64,000 bases of DNA from Henriciella sp045287255. GTDB taxonomy: Bacteria; Pseudomonadota; Alphaproteobacteria; Caulobacterales; Hyphomonadaceae. The position numbers were made by a program, and so were the translations under genes. A model generated the notes under the pieces. The model was not told where the DNA came from. It did no database searches and was given only the letters and a program-made list of their open reading frames with translations. Shown in pieces: positions 1 to 7,704 of the stretch (its first letter is position 1; each line of letters begins with the position of its first letter). The stretch covers positions 2,666,001 to 2,730,000 of the forward strand of contig NZ_CP137142.1 in NCBI RefSeq assembly GCF_045287255.1, in the 5' to 3' direction.

Positions 1-134
1 GATAAATCGAGCGGCAGTGATGTAATATCACTTAGTTTCTCTTTATCCCGTATTGCCGTGTATTGAGTATTCGCACCTTCAACTTGAATCTGTTGAAGTG
101 CCCCCACGCGGCCTTTTACGATCTGCGTCCCCAT
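1..134 (-). CDS. Possible 5' part of a hypothetical protein, cut by the left edge
   Basis: An open frame starts at the ATG complementary to 132-134 and runs about 44 codons to the left edge without a stop. The visible peptide begins MGTQIVKGRV, is polar, and has no signal peptide or membrane segment. The same frame is open upstream for another 15 codons, so a TTG start near 173 is also possible. No convincing ribosome binding site is seen. I do not recognise a family. It could be a chance frame at the edge. Confidence 0.3.
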   Translation of the reverse strand, partial: MGTQIVKGRVGALQQIQVEGANTQYTAIRDKEKLSDITSLPLDL

Positions 135-196
135 AACTTTCAGGCTGCGAGAAACAGTCAGACGCCACAAGAAACCTTAGATTGAATCTCGCTGAA

Positions 197-1182
197 TTAG
201 GCCGTCAGCATTCTTGTGGCTAAGGCGCGACCGCTAAGCCATGCATCTTCAACCTTGGGACCAGAGCACCAGTCTCCAACCACACCAAGGCTAAGCTCTT
301 GCTTCCAATAGCAAGGGTCTGGGGCGGGGGAATGAACCTGCGCATATCGCCATCTATGGGCACTTGCAAACAAAACAGCTCCAGCACCCGTCAGATCGCA
401 AAACGCCGCAAGCATGCGTCAGTTATCGCGTCCTTATCGTCCTCAAGATGCGTCCGTGACCAATTTGCAGACGCTTGCAGCACCCAGGCTTCAAAATCAC
501 CCCTTTGGGGCTTGCTGGCATTATTGGCTATCCACGCAACAGCGCCTTCAGATGTGCGGGCAGCCTGCCATTCGGCAGGAACGCGATCTTTGAACACGGC
601 GAGCGTTGTCCAGCATGGTTCTGATTGTATGCGCTCAGCAACCTTTGCGATTTCAGGTGCACACTGTCTGGTGAGCGGTGGAAGCTGCTCGGCCGGAATG
701 GCGAGGATCACCGCCTCAAATCCATCTTCGGCCCGCCCATCCTCGAACACCAGTCGCCATTGCCCTGATGTTTTTTGGATATCGATGACCCGCATTCCCC
801 ATTTCACATCCAAGTCAGATGCGAGATGGCGGATAATGCCATTCATGCCCGGGGTACCAACATAGCGCTTTTGCTTAGGGCGCGGTTTGGCCTGCCCGTG
901 ATGATCAAGATCGACGATTTGAGCCTGCCATTCAGCCGCGACGCCAGATTCAACCCATCCCTCAAGCACAGACTGAAACTGATCAGACCGCGCTGTCAGA
1001 TATTGCGCGCCATGGTCAAAGCGGACTTGCTGGCCATTCAGCTCAACCCACCGTGTCGACATTCGACCGCCCGGCCCGCGCCCTTTATCGAAGAGGCGTA
1101 CTTCTTTGCCAGCACTCAGCAATTCCTGCGCGGCGCTTAACCCCGCCATCCCGGCCCCAATCACGGCGATTGCCATTCTCAC
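197..1182 (-). pseudogene. Renalase-like NAD(P)/FAD-dependent oxidoreductase, broken by one frameshift
   Basis: The N-terminal part (1182 down to about 415) begins MRMAIAVIGAGMAGLSAAQ, a Rossmann FAD-binding loop, followed by the second dinucleotide signature GRGPGGRMSTR typical of the COG3380/renalase-like amine-oxidase family. The frame stops at 391-393. The missing C-terminus lies in the next frame (415 to 197): it contains HRWRYA and the FAD-closing segment GDWCSGPKVEDAWLSG expected at the end of the family. Inserting one base near 413-420, for example an A to give GCAATG, restores a continuous protein of about 328 residues, a normal family length. It is either a recent pseudogene or a base-call error. 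The function (oxidation of a reduced cofactor or amine by FAD) is known only from the family. Confidence 0.85.
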
Positions 1183-1270
1183 ATCCTCACGACATCATCT
1201 GGGAACAGAGCTAAGGCGAGCGCTACCAAATCCAATCAAAGCCTACAGCCTACCCCAAACTGCTAAGACC

Positions 1271-1432
1271 ATGCCGCGCAAGAAACCCCACAAAATCACG
1301 AAATCCAACTTACCGGAGAAAGTTTGCCCCGTCTGTCAGCAACCATTTTCATGGCGAAAGAAGTGGGAAAAGGTCTGAAATGAGATGAAATACTGCTCTG
1401 AGTGGCGCAAAAGGCAGGCGCGCTCTGCGTAA
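1271..1432 (+). pseudogene. DUF2256 small zinc-finger-like protein with an in-frame TGA
   Basis: From the ATG at 1271 the frame gives MPRKKPHKITKSNLPEKVCP and then VCQQPFSWRKKW, the diagnostic core of DUF2256 (PF10013). It stops after 35 residues at TGA 1376-1378. Continuing in the same frame to TAA 1430-1432 gives NEMKYCSEWRKRQ, the rest of the domain. The stop falls exactly where the family has tryptophan (W-x-E-V-x-YC), so TGG has become TGA. The fourth family cysteine (CSxRC) is also lost, as if three bases were deleted. Start-site context is weak. The gene is most likely decayed; a truncated 35-residue product is the alternative. Confidence 0.7.
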
Positions 1433-1469
1433 TAGCGACACCGCGTGTAGCTATATCTGAAAAATTATT

Positions 1470-1507
1470 TATCGAAAAACAACAATTTTCTTATTGAAAA
1501 ACGATAA
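1470..1507 (+). promoter_or_regulatory. Paired 11-nt near-repeats upstream of the 63-aa gene
   Basis: TATCGAAAAAC (1470-1480) and TATTGAAAAAC (1492-1502) differ at one base and start 22 bp apart, two helical turns. TTATCG at 1469-1474 also pairs with CGATAA at 1502-1507. The surroundings are conspicuously AT-rich for this genome. The arrangement looks like an operator or promoter region for the gene starting at 1596; no regulator can be named. Confidence 0.4.
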
Positions 1508-1595
1508 CCTCCTTGCTAGATAGATTGTGTCGGACAGAGGCATAAGCCCACCGACCTCGGGCAACCGAGCTCAATAACAACAAGAAAGGACAAAC

Positions 1596-1787
1596 ATGTC
1601 TGCGCTTTCCTCCCTAGCTCCTGAAACCTCTTCTATTGAAGGGTTTGCCCCTCTCGCGATCTCAAGCTCTTATGATGAAGACGTTGTGATCGTTGTCGAC
1701 TATCGCGGCCAACAAGCGACAAAAATCGATCGCCCAAGTCTGATCGAGCGTCGCCGCAAGCGTTTTAGCCGCCGCGCGATCCGGTAA
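1596..1787 (+). CDS. Small hypothetical protein, 63 aa, basic C-terminus
   Basis: It starts at ATG 1596 behind the strong site AAGAAAGGA. The protein has a Ser/Ala-rich N-terminus, an acidic patch followed by a hydrophobic strand (DEDVVIVVDYRG), and ends in a run of basic residues (RRRKRFSRR). There is no signal peptide or membrane helix. Its 3' end overlaps the convergent sixA by 23 nt. The upstream 160 nt are AT-rich and contain paired repeats, suggesting a regulated promoter. I do not recognise the family; the basic tail would be compatible with nucleic-acid or ribosome binding, but that is only inference. Confidence 0.65.
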   Translation: MSALSSLAPETSSIEGFAPLAISSSYDEDVVIVVDYRGQQATKIDRPSLIERRRKRFSRRAIR

Positions 1788-2310
1788 GGTCGGTCGTGTC
1801 CGTAAGATCCTTAGGCCGGATAAAAGCCTGCAAACGAAAGTGGACGGGCAGGAATGCGCCGTCCTCTTCACTTTCATAGAGGGCACATCCGCCCGTTGGC
1901 ATTTTTGCCGCCAGCCTTATCGCCGCCTGGTGATCTGCGCTGCCGGAGTCGCGCATGATAGATACAGCAAGATCATGCAAACCGGGATTATGCCCAATAA
2001 CCATTAGGCATCCGGCGCCATCCTGCTCACTGATCAGGTCCGCGATACCTCGCTCCCCAGCCAAATAGAGGCTCTCATCAAACTGGACCTCGCACTCAGG
2101 AAACAGGCCCGCCATATGCGCCCATGTTTCCCGCGTGCGCCGCGCGGTGGAAACAATCGCGCGCTCAGGCCGCCAGCTTTGCGCCTTCAGGGCCAAGCCG
2201 ACCGTTTCAGCCGCCCGGTGCCCCTGATCGGTCAAAGCCCGTCCGTGATCATCCAACCCTTCCGTCCAGGCTTCAGTCTTGGCATGGCGCATCAGAATAA
2301 GACGGTTCAT
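1765..2310 (-). CDS. sixA: SixA-type phosphohistidine phosphatase
   Basis: This 181-residue histidine-phosphatase-superfamily protein opens MNRLILMRHAKTE: the RHxK motif with catalytic His9 is diagnostic of SixA. The second active-site histidine lies in VIGHNPGLHDLA. SixA proteins remove phosphate from phosphohistidine on phosphotransfer domains in the cytoplasm; the partner here is unknown. The start at 2308-2310 is preferred over an in-frame start 27 codons upstream because AAAGGA precedes it and the protein then begins at the conserved strand. It is divergent from the peroxiredoxin gene. Confidence 0.85.
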   Translation of the reverse strand: MNRLILMRHAKTEAWTEGLDDHGRALTDQGHRAAETVGLALKAQSWRPERAIVSTARRTRETWAHMAGLFPECEVQFDESLYLAGERGIADLISEQDGAGCLMVIGHNPGLHDLAVSIMRDSGSADHQAAIRLAAKMPTGGCALYESEEDGAFLPVHFRLQAFIRPKDLTDTTDLTGSRGG

Positions 2311-2438
2311 CAGCAATCCTTTGCTGGGTGGAGGAAAACTAAACGTGCCTGTCAGGCAATGCCCGTTGGCTGTTAGCGCCATAGGTCCCATTTTTGTTCA
2401 GCAATCAAGCAAAAACACCAGACCGGATGGAGACGACA

Positions 2439-3080
2439 ATGAGCCTGTTACTCGGTGACACAGCCCCGGACTTTGAAGCCGACACAACCGAAGGCCGCAT
2501 TCGCTTTCACGACTGGATCGGAGATGACTGGACGATCTTCTTCTCTCACCCAGCCGACTTCACCCCCGTTTGCACAACCGAACTTGGTTACACTGCCAAA
2601 CTGAAAGATCAGCTCAGCGCCCGCAACGCCAAGGCGATCGTGATCTCTGTCGATACGGTTGATGAGCACCAGAAATGGATCAGCGATATTGAAGAGACAC
2701 AAGGGGCGAGTGTCCAATTCCCCATCATCGGCGACCCAGAGAAGAAGGTCGCAACGCTGTACAATATGATCCACCCCAACGCGGACGCGAAGGTTACAGT
2801 TCGCGCGGTCTATGTGATCGACCCAAACAAAAAGATCCGGGCTTCCATCATTTACCCGCCATCCGCAGGGCGCAACTTTGATGAAATCCTGCGCCTGCTC
2901 GACAGCCTACAACTGACCGACAATTACAAAGTCGCGACCCCGGTAAACTGGCAAGACGGGGAAGATGTGATCATCGTCCCAAGTGTAACTGACCCTGAGG
3001 AGATCGCCCGCCTGTTCCCGAAAGGGCATACGGAGATCAAACCCTATCTGCGCACGACACCGCAGCCGAACAAGGATTGA
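2439..3080 (+). CDS. 1-Cys peroxiredoxin (Prx6 type)
   Basis: The 213-residue protein carries the peroxidatic motif DFTPVCTTE with Cys45 and no other cysteine in the chain, which identifies the 1-Cys Prx6 class that reduces peroxides with an external thiol. The length and the extended C-terminal domain (about residues 150-213, ending in a lysine-rich tail) fit Prx6. The start at 2439 follows GGAG at good spacing; an ATG four codons upstream is possible. It is transcribed alone, ends in a hairpin terminator, and is divergent from sixA. Confidence 0.92.
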   Translation: MSLLLGDTAPDFEADTTEGRIRFHDWIGDDWTIFFSHPADFTPVCTTELGYTAKLKDQLSARNAKAIVISVDTVDEHQKWISDIEETQGASVQFPIIGDPEKKVATLYNMIHPNADAKVTVRAVYVIDPNKKIRASIIYPPSAGRNFDEILRLLDSLQLTDNYKVATPVNWQDGEDVIIVPSVTDPEEIARLFPKGHTEIKPYLRTTPQPNKD

Positions 3081-3103
3081 TTTGATCCCTTCATCCCAAA
3101 CAA

Positions 3104-3131
3104 AAACGGCCACTCAAATGAGTGACCGTTT
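3104..3131. terminator. Bidirectional hairpin terminator between peroxiredoxin and oxidase subunit IV
   Basis: AAACGG-C-CACTC (3104-3115) pairs with GAGTG-A-CCGTTT (3120-3131) around a 4-nt loop with one C/A mismatch. It sits between two convergent genes, with A-rich sequence on the left and T-rich on the right, so it can serve both strands. Confidence 0.75.
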
Positions 3132-3153
3132 GCTTTAGATATCTCAGGTCCTG

Positions 3154-3456
3154 CTAAAAGACAGCGCCGCCCAGGAAAACCAGAAGCTGAACAAAGACAG
3201 CCAGGGCCGCAAGCACGACAACCGTCGCGATCCAAGCCGTGCCGAACCCCATGAACAGGCCAACAACCAAGCCGAAGCCTGCAGACAGAACCAGTGAAAC
3301 CAGCCAGTTCATGTCAAGAGACAGGGTCAGGACGGCATGCCCGACACTCATCAACAGGATCACAGCGCCCCACATGCTGGCCTTCATGAAGGCGTCATAC
3401 ATATTCTTTTGCGGCTCAACGGGCATTTCCCCGCGGACATATTCGTCAGATGCCAT
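3154..3456 (-). CDS. aa3-type cytochrome c oxidase subunit IV-like protein
   Basis: The 100-residue protein begins MASDEYVRGEMPVEPQKNMYDAF, matching the short polar N-terminus of the bacterial aa3 oxidase subunit IV family (PF07835), followed by the FMKASMWGAVILLM helix. Two further hydrophobic stretches follow, making it longer than the usual single-helix subunit. The start at 3456 is preferred because GGAGACC precedes it; an upstream start would add 11 residues. It probably sits in the inner membrane with the terminal oxidase, whose main genes are not in this window. Confidence 0.7.
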   Translation of the reverse strand: MASDEYVRGEMPVEPQKNMYDAFMKASMWGAVILLMSVGHAVLTLSLDMNWLVSLVLSAGFGLVVGLFMGFGTAWIATVVVLAALAVFVQLLVFLGGAVF

Positions 3457-3627
3457 TTTAGGTCTCCGAAACTCGTTTATCGTTCTCATATCGTGAGTTC
3501 TGGCCCGGTCAAGCCGATCCTGTGTCGCAGCAGCTACGCAACGCAGGGGAAAGCCTTCCCAAGCGCGCCAAGATAGTTAGAGTTTTCCAATCAGGTGACA
3601 AAAGATCACCCTTGGGAGGCATTATAC

Positions 3628-5130
3628 ATGGCGCAAATACCTGTTTCGGCTGACGAGTCCGAGTTAGCAAAATCGACCGAGGCAGATGGCGTGCAAACAG
3701 CTTCCGGCACAGGTGGTGCATTCGGTTTGAAAGGATTTGGCTGGGCAATCTTTGAGTGGGCCAGAAATCCTTACTACAATGTCATCGTTATATATGTTTT
3801 CGCGACCTACTTCTCACAGGTTATCATGGGGGGTGGCGCAGAGGGACAAGCGGCTGTTGCACGTGTCGTTGAGATCGCTGGCTATATCATGGCCATAAGC
3901 GCGCCAATCCTCGGTATCATCGTTGACAAAGGCGGCAGCAAGAAGGGCTTCGTGTTTGCGGCCCTATTGATTCTGGGTCTTTGCGCCATGGGGTTAGGCT
4001 GGGTCAAACCCGGGGTGGATAATGTCGTCGTTTACGGCATGACCCTGATGGTGATTGGCTACTGCAGCTACACTGTCTGTGAGCTATTGCACAATGCCAT
4101 GCTTCCAGCCGCCGGCGCCCCAAAAGCCCTTCCGATGATTTCCGGACTCGGCCTGTTCATGGGGAATATTGCCGGGGTATTGATGCTGATTGGCTTGCTG
4201 CTCGCCAATGAGTTTATGCCAATGTTCAAGGACATTCCCGGTGGCGTCGGATCCATTTCAGGGCCTGTTGTGGCCATATGGCTGGCTGTTTTCATCGCCC
4301 CCTTCTTTCTTTTCCTGCCCGATCACAAAGGCGCCATGGGTAGTTGGTCTAAGGCCGTTGCGCACACATTCACGCCTCCCTCGCTTAGGCTGTGGGGTGG
4401 ACCACCAGTGCTGAACATTCTCTGGTCGCTGCCAATGAATGTGTTTGTCTTCATCGTGAAGAAGTTCAAGGAATCCCCTCAGGTGATGAAATTTCTGCTC
4501 GCGCGTATGATTTATGCCGACGGTATTGCTGTCCTGCTTGTGCTTGGCGGGGTTTATGTGGCTGGCGTTCTGCAATGGTCGCAAAGTGAGGTCCTCGTCT
4601 ATGGCATTACCGGCTCTTTGATTGGCGCTGTTGGCGGTTTGGTCGGCGGCAAACTTGATGGCTGGTTTGGCCCCAAACGAGCGCTTATCATTGAACTCAC
4701 CGCCATCTGCATCATTCTGACGATTCAGATTTCAGTGACACAGGAGACCATCCTGTTTGGTCTGATCCCAGCCGGACACGAAGTCTGGACAGGTTTGGGG
4801 ACCGGCTTTTTCACCAGCCTCGCTGACATTTTCTATTTTCTGATGATCGTCCCAGCGGCAATCGCAATTGTGGCTTGTATTTCGTCCAGCCGATACATGC
4901 TGGTGCACATATCCCCGCCTGAGAAGATTGGCGAGTTCTTTGGCTTCTATGCCATGGCAGGCAGTGTCACGGTCTGGATGGGACCATTGCTTGTGCGGGT
5001 TATGACGGAGCACTTCAATGATCAGAGAATGGGCTTCTCATTTGTTGGATTATTATTTTTGATCGGGCTCTTGGTCCTTCTGACCGTCAAAGCCGACAAG
5101 ACCCCCGAACACATGAAAACGGCAACCTGA
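3628..5130 (+). CDS. MFS transporter, UMF1/Atg22-like
   Basis: This 500-residue protein has about twelve hydrophobic segments. The first membrane segment follows WAIFEWARNPYYN, which resembles the W-x-x-x-DWANSAY signature of the UMF1 family (PF11700, related to yeast Atg22 vacuolar amino-acid effluxers). A central cytoplasmic loop lies near residues 235-300. The start at 3628 follows GGGAGG; an upstream start would add 11 residues. The gene stands alone. The substrate is unknown; family members are presumed to export amino acids or small metabolites. Confidence 0.78.
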   Translation: MAQIPVSADESELAKSTEADGVQTASGTGGAFGLKGFGWAIFEWARNPYYNVIVIYVFATYFSQVIMGGGAEGQAAVARVVEIAGYIMAISAPILGIIVDKGGSKKGFVFAALLILGLCAMGLGWVKPGVDNVVVYGMTLMVIGYCSYTVCELLHNAMLPAAGAPKALPMISGLGLFMGNIAGVLMLIGLLLANEFMPMFKDIPGGVGSISGPVVAIWLAVFIAPFFLFLPDHKGAMGSWSKAVAHTFTPPSLRLWGGPPVLNILWSLPMNVFVFIVKKFKESPQVMKFLLARMIYADGIAVLLVLGGVYVAGVLQWSQSEVLVYGITGSLIGAVGGLVGGKLDGWFGPKRALIIELTAICIILTIQISVTQETILFGLIPAGHEVWTGLGTGFFTSLADIFYFLMIVPAAIAIVACISSSRYMLVHISPPEKIGEFFGFYAMAGSVTVWMGPLLVRVMTEHFNDQRMGFSFVGLLFLIGLLVLLTVKADKTPEHMKTAT

Positions 5131-5155
5131 AGCCTAGATATCTCCTGCGTAAAGC

Positions 5156-5740
5156 CTATGGAGCTGTATGCTTGCAACTAAAGGCGCCGTCTCTCTGACG
5201 CACGACAAGGTCGACACGACGAGGTCGCAGGTAGAACCGATCATTCAGGGTCTGTCCACTTGTAAAGAAGCCGCCAATCACTGATCGGTAATCATACTCG
5301 ATTTCAGCCAAAATAACCGACCCGCCAACCGGAACCAAGTTCGCTGGCACGGTCATTTCCTGATCATCTGAATATGGAGTCAGATTACACCCATCACTCC
5401 AATCAACAATAACTTTGCCGCTATCTTCCTTCAAGCTTGAGATCCGCATCCGGGCAACAGTGATGTCATTCGGTTGGAAGATCATCCGGCTCGCCTCAAG
5501 AATATCATCAAGGTCATCATTCGTTACAACATCAGCACGGGCTGTGAGGTCACCGAGTGTTGCAGCCGATGTGGTCACTTTACGATCAAGCTGCATCATG
5601 AAGGAGAGTTCAACGCAGCCTGCATACATAAGCAGCATAAGCGGCGCAATCAGGGCAAACTCAACCGCTGAAACCCCTTTTTGGGCCTTTGGTAGAGAGC
5701 GAATACGTCGCCATCGGAACAGTTTTTTGAAACAAGTCAT
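5156..5740 (-). CDS. TadE/TadG-like pseudopilin-type protein
   Basis: The 194-residue protein has a basic N-terminus, then AQKGVSAVEFALIAPLMLLM, the prepilin-like processing/TM motif of TadE-family proteins (PF07811), with Glu five residues after the cleavage region. The remaining 145 residues are extracytoplasmic and contain two cysteines near the C-terminus (DGCNL and FSCKH) that could pair. It is the second gene of a two-gene operon, starting 3 nt after its upstream neighbour stops. TadE proteins support Flp/Tad pili, but no tadA, tadB or flp gene lies here. Confidence 0.8.
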   Translation of the reverse strand: MTCFKKLFRWRRIRSLPKAQKGVSAVEFALIAPLMLLMYAGCVELSFMMQLDRKVTTSAATLGDLTARADVVTNDDLDDILEASRMIFQPNDITVARMRISSLKEDSGKVIVDWSDGCNLTPYSDDQEMTVPANLVPVGGSVILAEIEYDYRSVIGGFFTSGQTLNDRFYLRPRRVDLVVRQRDGAFSCKHTAP

Positions 5741-5743
5741 GCC

Positions 5744-6304
5744 TCAATCTCCGAAAGGTTCGTTACGGAAAGCGGCTGTTGCCTGGAGCAGATGTCGATC
5801 ACCACTCATATTCGACAGAGGCGCTGTCATAATAGGGGTAATCAGGTCCCACTCATAGAAAACCCGAACGACCACAATATCATTCGCGCCACCTGGATCA
5901 AAGCCGAAGGAATCGCTATCGAGATTGCCATCCCCGTCCAGCGGGCTAGGGTTACCTGTTCCCGCAAAACTACTGAAAGTAGTAACGTCAAGTTGTAGCT
6001 TGTCATCACAATCGAGCAGATCGAAGAGTTCTGCACAGATGGCAGCCTTGAACGCATCCTGACCAAACCCGTTCTGCTGCATCTCACCCGTTCGAATGCT
6101 GCGTGCTGCTTCGTTCACGCCATGCTCGAGGATCGATGACATGATGAACAGAACGCAGACTTCCAACAGACCAAACAGCAGGAAAAAGAAGGGCGTGGCA
6201 ATCAGGGCAAATTCCACAGCCGCAATCCCACGCTTGTCATCTGCCCAGCGTTTCACCCCAGAGTGAAGGCGCGGCGCGAGCAATCCTGGAACGGGTATAG
6301 TCAT
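5744..6304 (-). CDS. TadE-like pseudopilin-type protein
   Basis: The 186-residue protein contains DKRGIAAVEFALIATPFFFL, the TadE cleavage and membrane motif, followed by an extracytoplasmic domain with a cysteine cluster near the middle (AAICAELFDLLDCDD). The start at 6304 was chosen because GGGGA precedes it; a longer frame runs 48 codons further upstream without family similarity. It is first in an operon with a second TadE-like gene. The two-gene arrangement resembles tadE-tadF pairs of Tad loci. Confidence 0.8.
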   Translation of the reverse strand: MTIPVPGLLAPRLHSGVKRWADDKRGIAAVEFALIATPFFFLLFGLLEVCVLFIMSSILEHGVNEAARSIRTGEMQQNGFGQDAFKAAICAELFDLLDCDDKLQLDVTTFSSFAGTGNPSPLDGDGNLDSDSFGFDPGGANDIVVVRVFYEWDLITPIMTAPLSNMSGDRHLLQATAAFRNEPFGD

Positions 6305-6480
6305 GAAGTCCCCTTGGAACATGCCGATTTCGATACAGAGACCAATAGCAGGGTTTGTTTTCCGCCTTGTTGAATGAATGGATGAAATTTCACAGAAGTC
6401 AGGGCTGCGACGCCATACAGCCTTTACCTTGCCGCATTCAGGAACCACATGAGGGCAATCTGCCAGCGTAGAGGCCAGCG

Positions 6481-7617
6481 ATGACCCACAACCCCATTCG
6501 CCCTTGGCGTAACATTGAACGCAGGAAATGCCGCCAGATCATGGTTGGCACAGTGCCCGTGGGCGGTGATGCCCCGATCAGTGTGCAAACGATGACCAAT
6601 ACGCCGACCCCAGACGTTGAGGCAACACTGACACAAATCCGTGCAGCCGCTGATGCAGGCGCAGATATTGTCCGCGTCTCCTGCCCAGATGAAGATTCAA
6701 CTGCGGCCATGAAAGCAATCACGAGCGCTTCACCCGTACCCATCGTTGCCGACATCCATTTCCATTATCGACGGGGGATTGAAGCCGCGGAAGGTGGTGC
6801 CGCCTGCCTGCGCATCAATCCCGGCAATATCGGCTCTCCAGACCGGGTCAAAGAGGTGGTCAGCGCCGCGCGCAATAATGGGTGTGCGATTCGCATCGGC
6901 GTGAATGGCGGCAGCCTGGAACGCCACCTTCTGGAGAAATATGGCGAGCCCTGTCCGGACGCGATGGTAGAAAGCGCGCTGGATCATGCCCGCATTCTCG
7001 ATGATCTCGATTTTCACGACTATAAGATCAGCGTCAAAGCCAGCGATATGTTCCTTGCTGTCGCGGCCTATCAACAACTCGCTGAGGCGACAGATGCCCC
7101 ACTCCATCTTGGGATCACTGAAGCGGGGGCACAGCGCACAGGGACAGTGAAATCCTCTATCGGCATGGGCAATCTGCTGTGGATGGGGATTGGCGATACA
7201 ATCCGGGTATCTCTGTCGGCGGACCCGGTTGAAGAGGTCAAAGTTGGCTTTGATATGCTCAAATCCCTCGGCCTACGCACACGTGGCGTCAACATCATTT
7301 CCTGCCCATCTTGCTCGCGACAAGGGTTTGACGTGATCGCAACGGTACAGACCCTGGAAGAGCGTCTTGCGCATATTGCTGAGCCAATCACCCTGTCGAT
7401 CATTGGCTGCGTCGTTAACGGGCCGGGCGAAGCGGCCATGACAGATCTCGGGTTCACTGGGGGAGGCAAGGAAAGCGGCATGATGTATGTCTCAGGCCGC
7501 CCTGACCATAAGCTCTCTAACGCCGATATGGTCGAGCACATCGTCAAACAGGTCGAAGCCAAAGCCGAACGCCTCAAAGCGCAGCGTGAAGCTGAGACGC
7601 CTGTGCCTGCTCAATAA
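6481..7617 (+). CDS. ispG: 4-hydroxy-3-methylbut-2-enyl diphosphate synthase
   Basis: The 378-residue enzyme catalyses the penultimate step of the MEP isoprenoid pathway, reductive ring opening of methylerythritol cyclodiphosphate, in the cytoplasm. The [4Fe-4S] ligands are visible: Cys275 and Cys278 in SCPSCSRQGFDV and Cys310 in GCVVNGPGEA, with the fourth ligand Glu317. The N-terminal TIM barrel begins with R-K-x-R-x-I-M-VG and carries SVQTMTNT. The start at ATG 6481 has AGAGG upstream. It is divergent from the TadE-like operon and appears monocistronic. Confidence 0.96.
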   Translation: MTHNPIRPWRNIERRKCRQIMVGTVPVGGDAPISVQTMTNTPTPDVEATLTQIRAAADAGADIVRVSCPDEDSTAAMKAITSASPVPIVADIHFHYRRGIEAAEGGAACLRINPGNIGSPDRVKEVVSAARNNGCAIRIGVNGGSLERHLLEKYGEPCPDAMVESALDHARILDDLDFHDYKISVKASDMFLAVAAYQQLAEATDAPLHLGITEAGAQRTGTVKSSIGMGNLLWMGIGDTIRVSLSADPVEEVKVGFDMLKSLGLRTRGVNIISCPSCSRQGFDVIATVQTLEERLAHIAEPITLSIIGCVVNGPGEAAMTDLGFTGGGKESGMMYVSGRPDHKLSNADMVEHIVKQVEAKAERLKAQREAETPVPAQ

Positions 7618-7704
7618 ATGCTCCCGCTTTCGTGAAGGGCATAGCTCTTGCCGTGCGCGATTTCGGCGGTAGAGCCAAAGAAGGCAACCTGAGGACGATT
7701 GTAT

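Noticed and set aside
1376..1378. TGA read as tryptophan or selenocysteine in the DUF2256 gene
   Set aside because: Many other genes in the window end at TGA, no SECIS-like hairpin was noticed, and another conserved residue is also lost, so decay is simpler.
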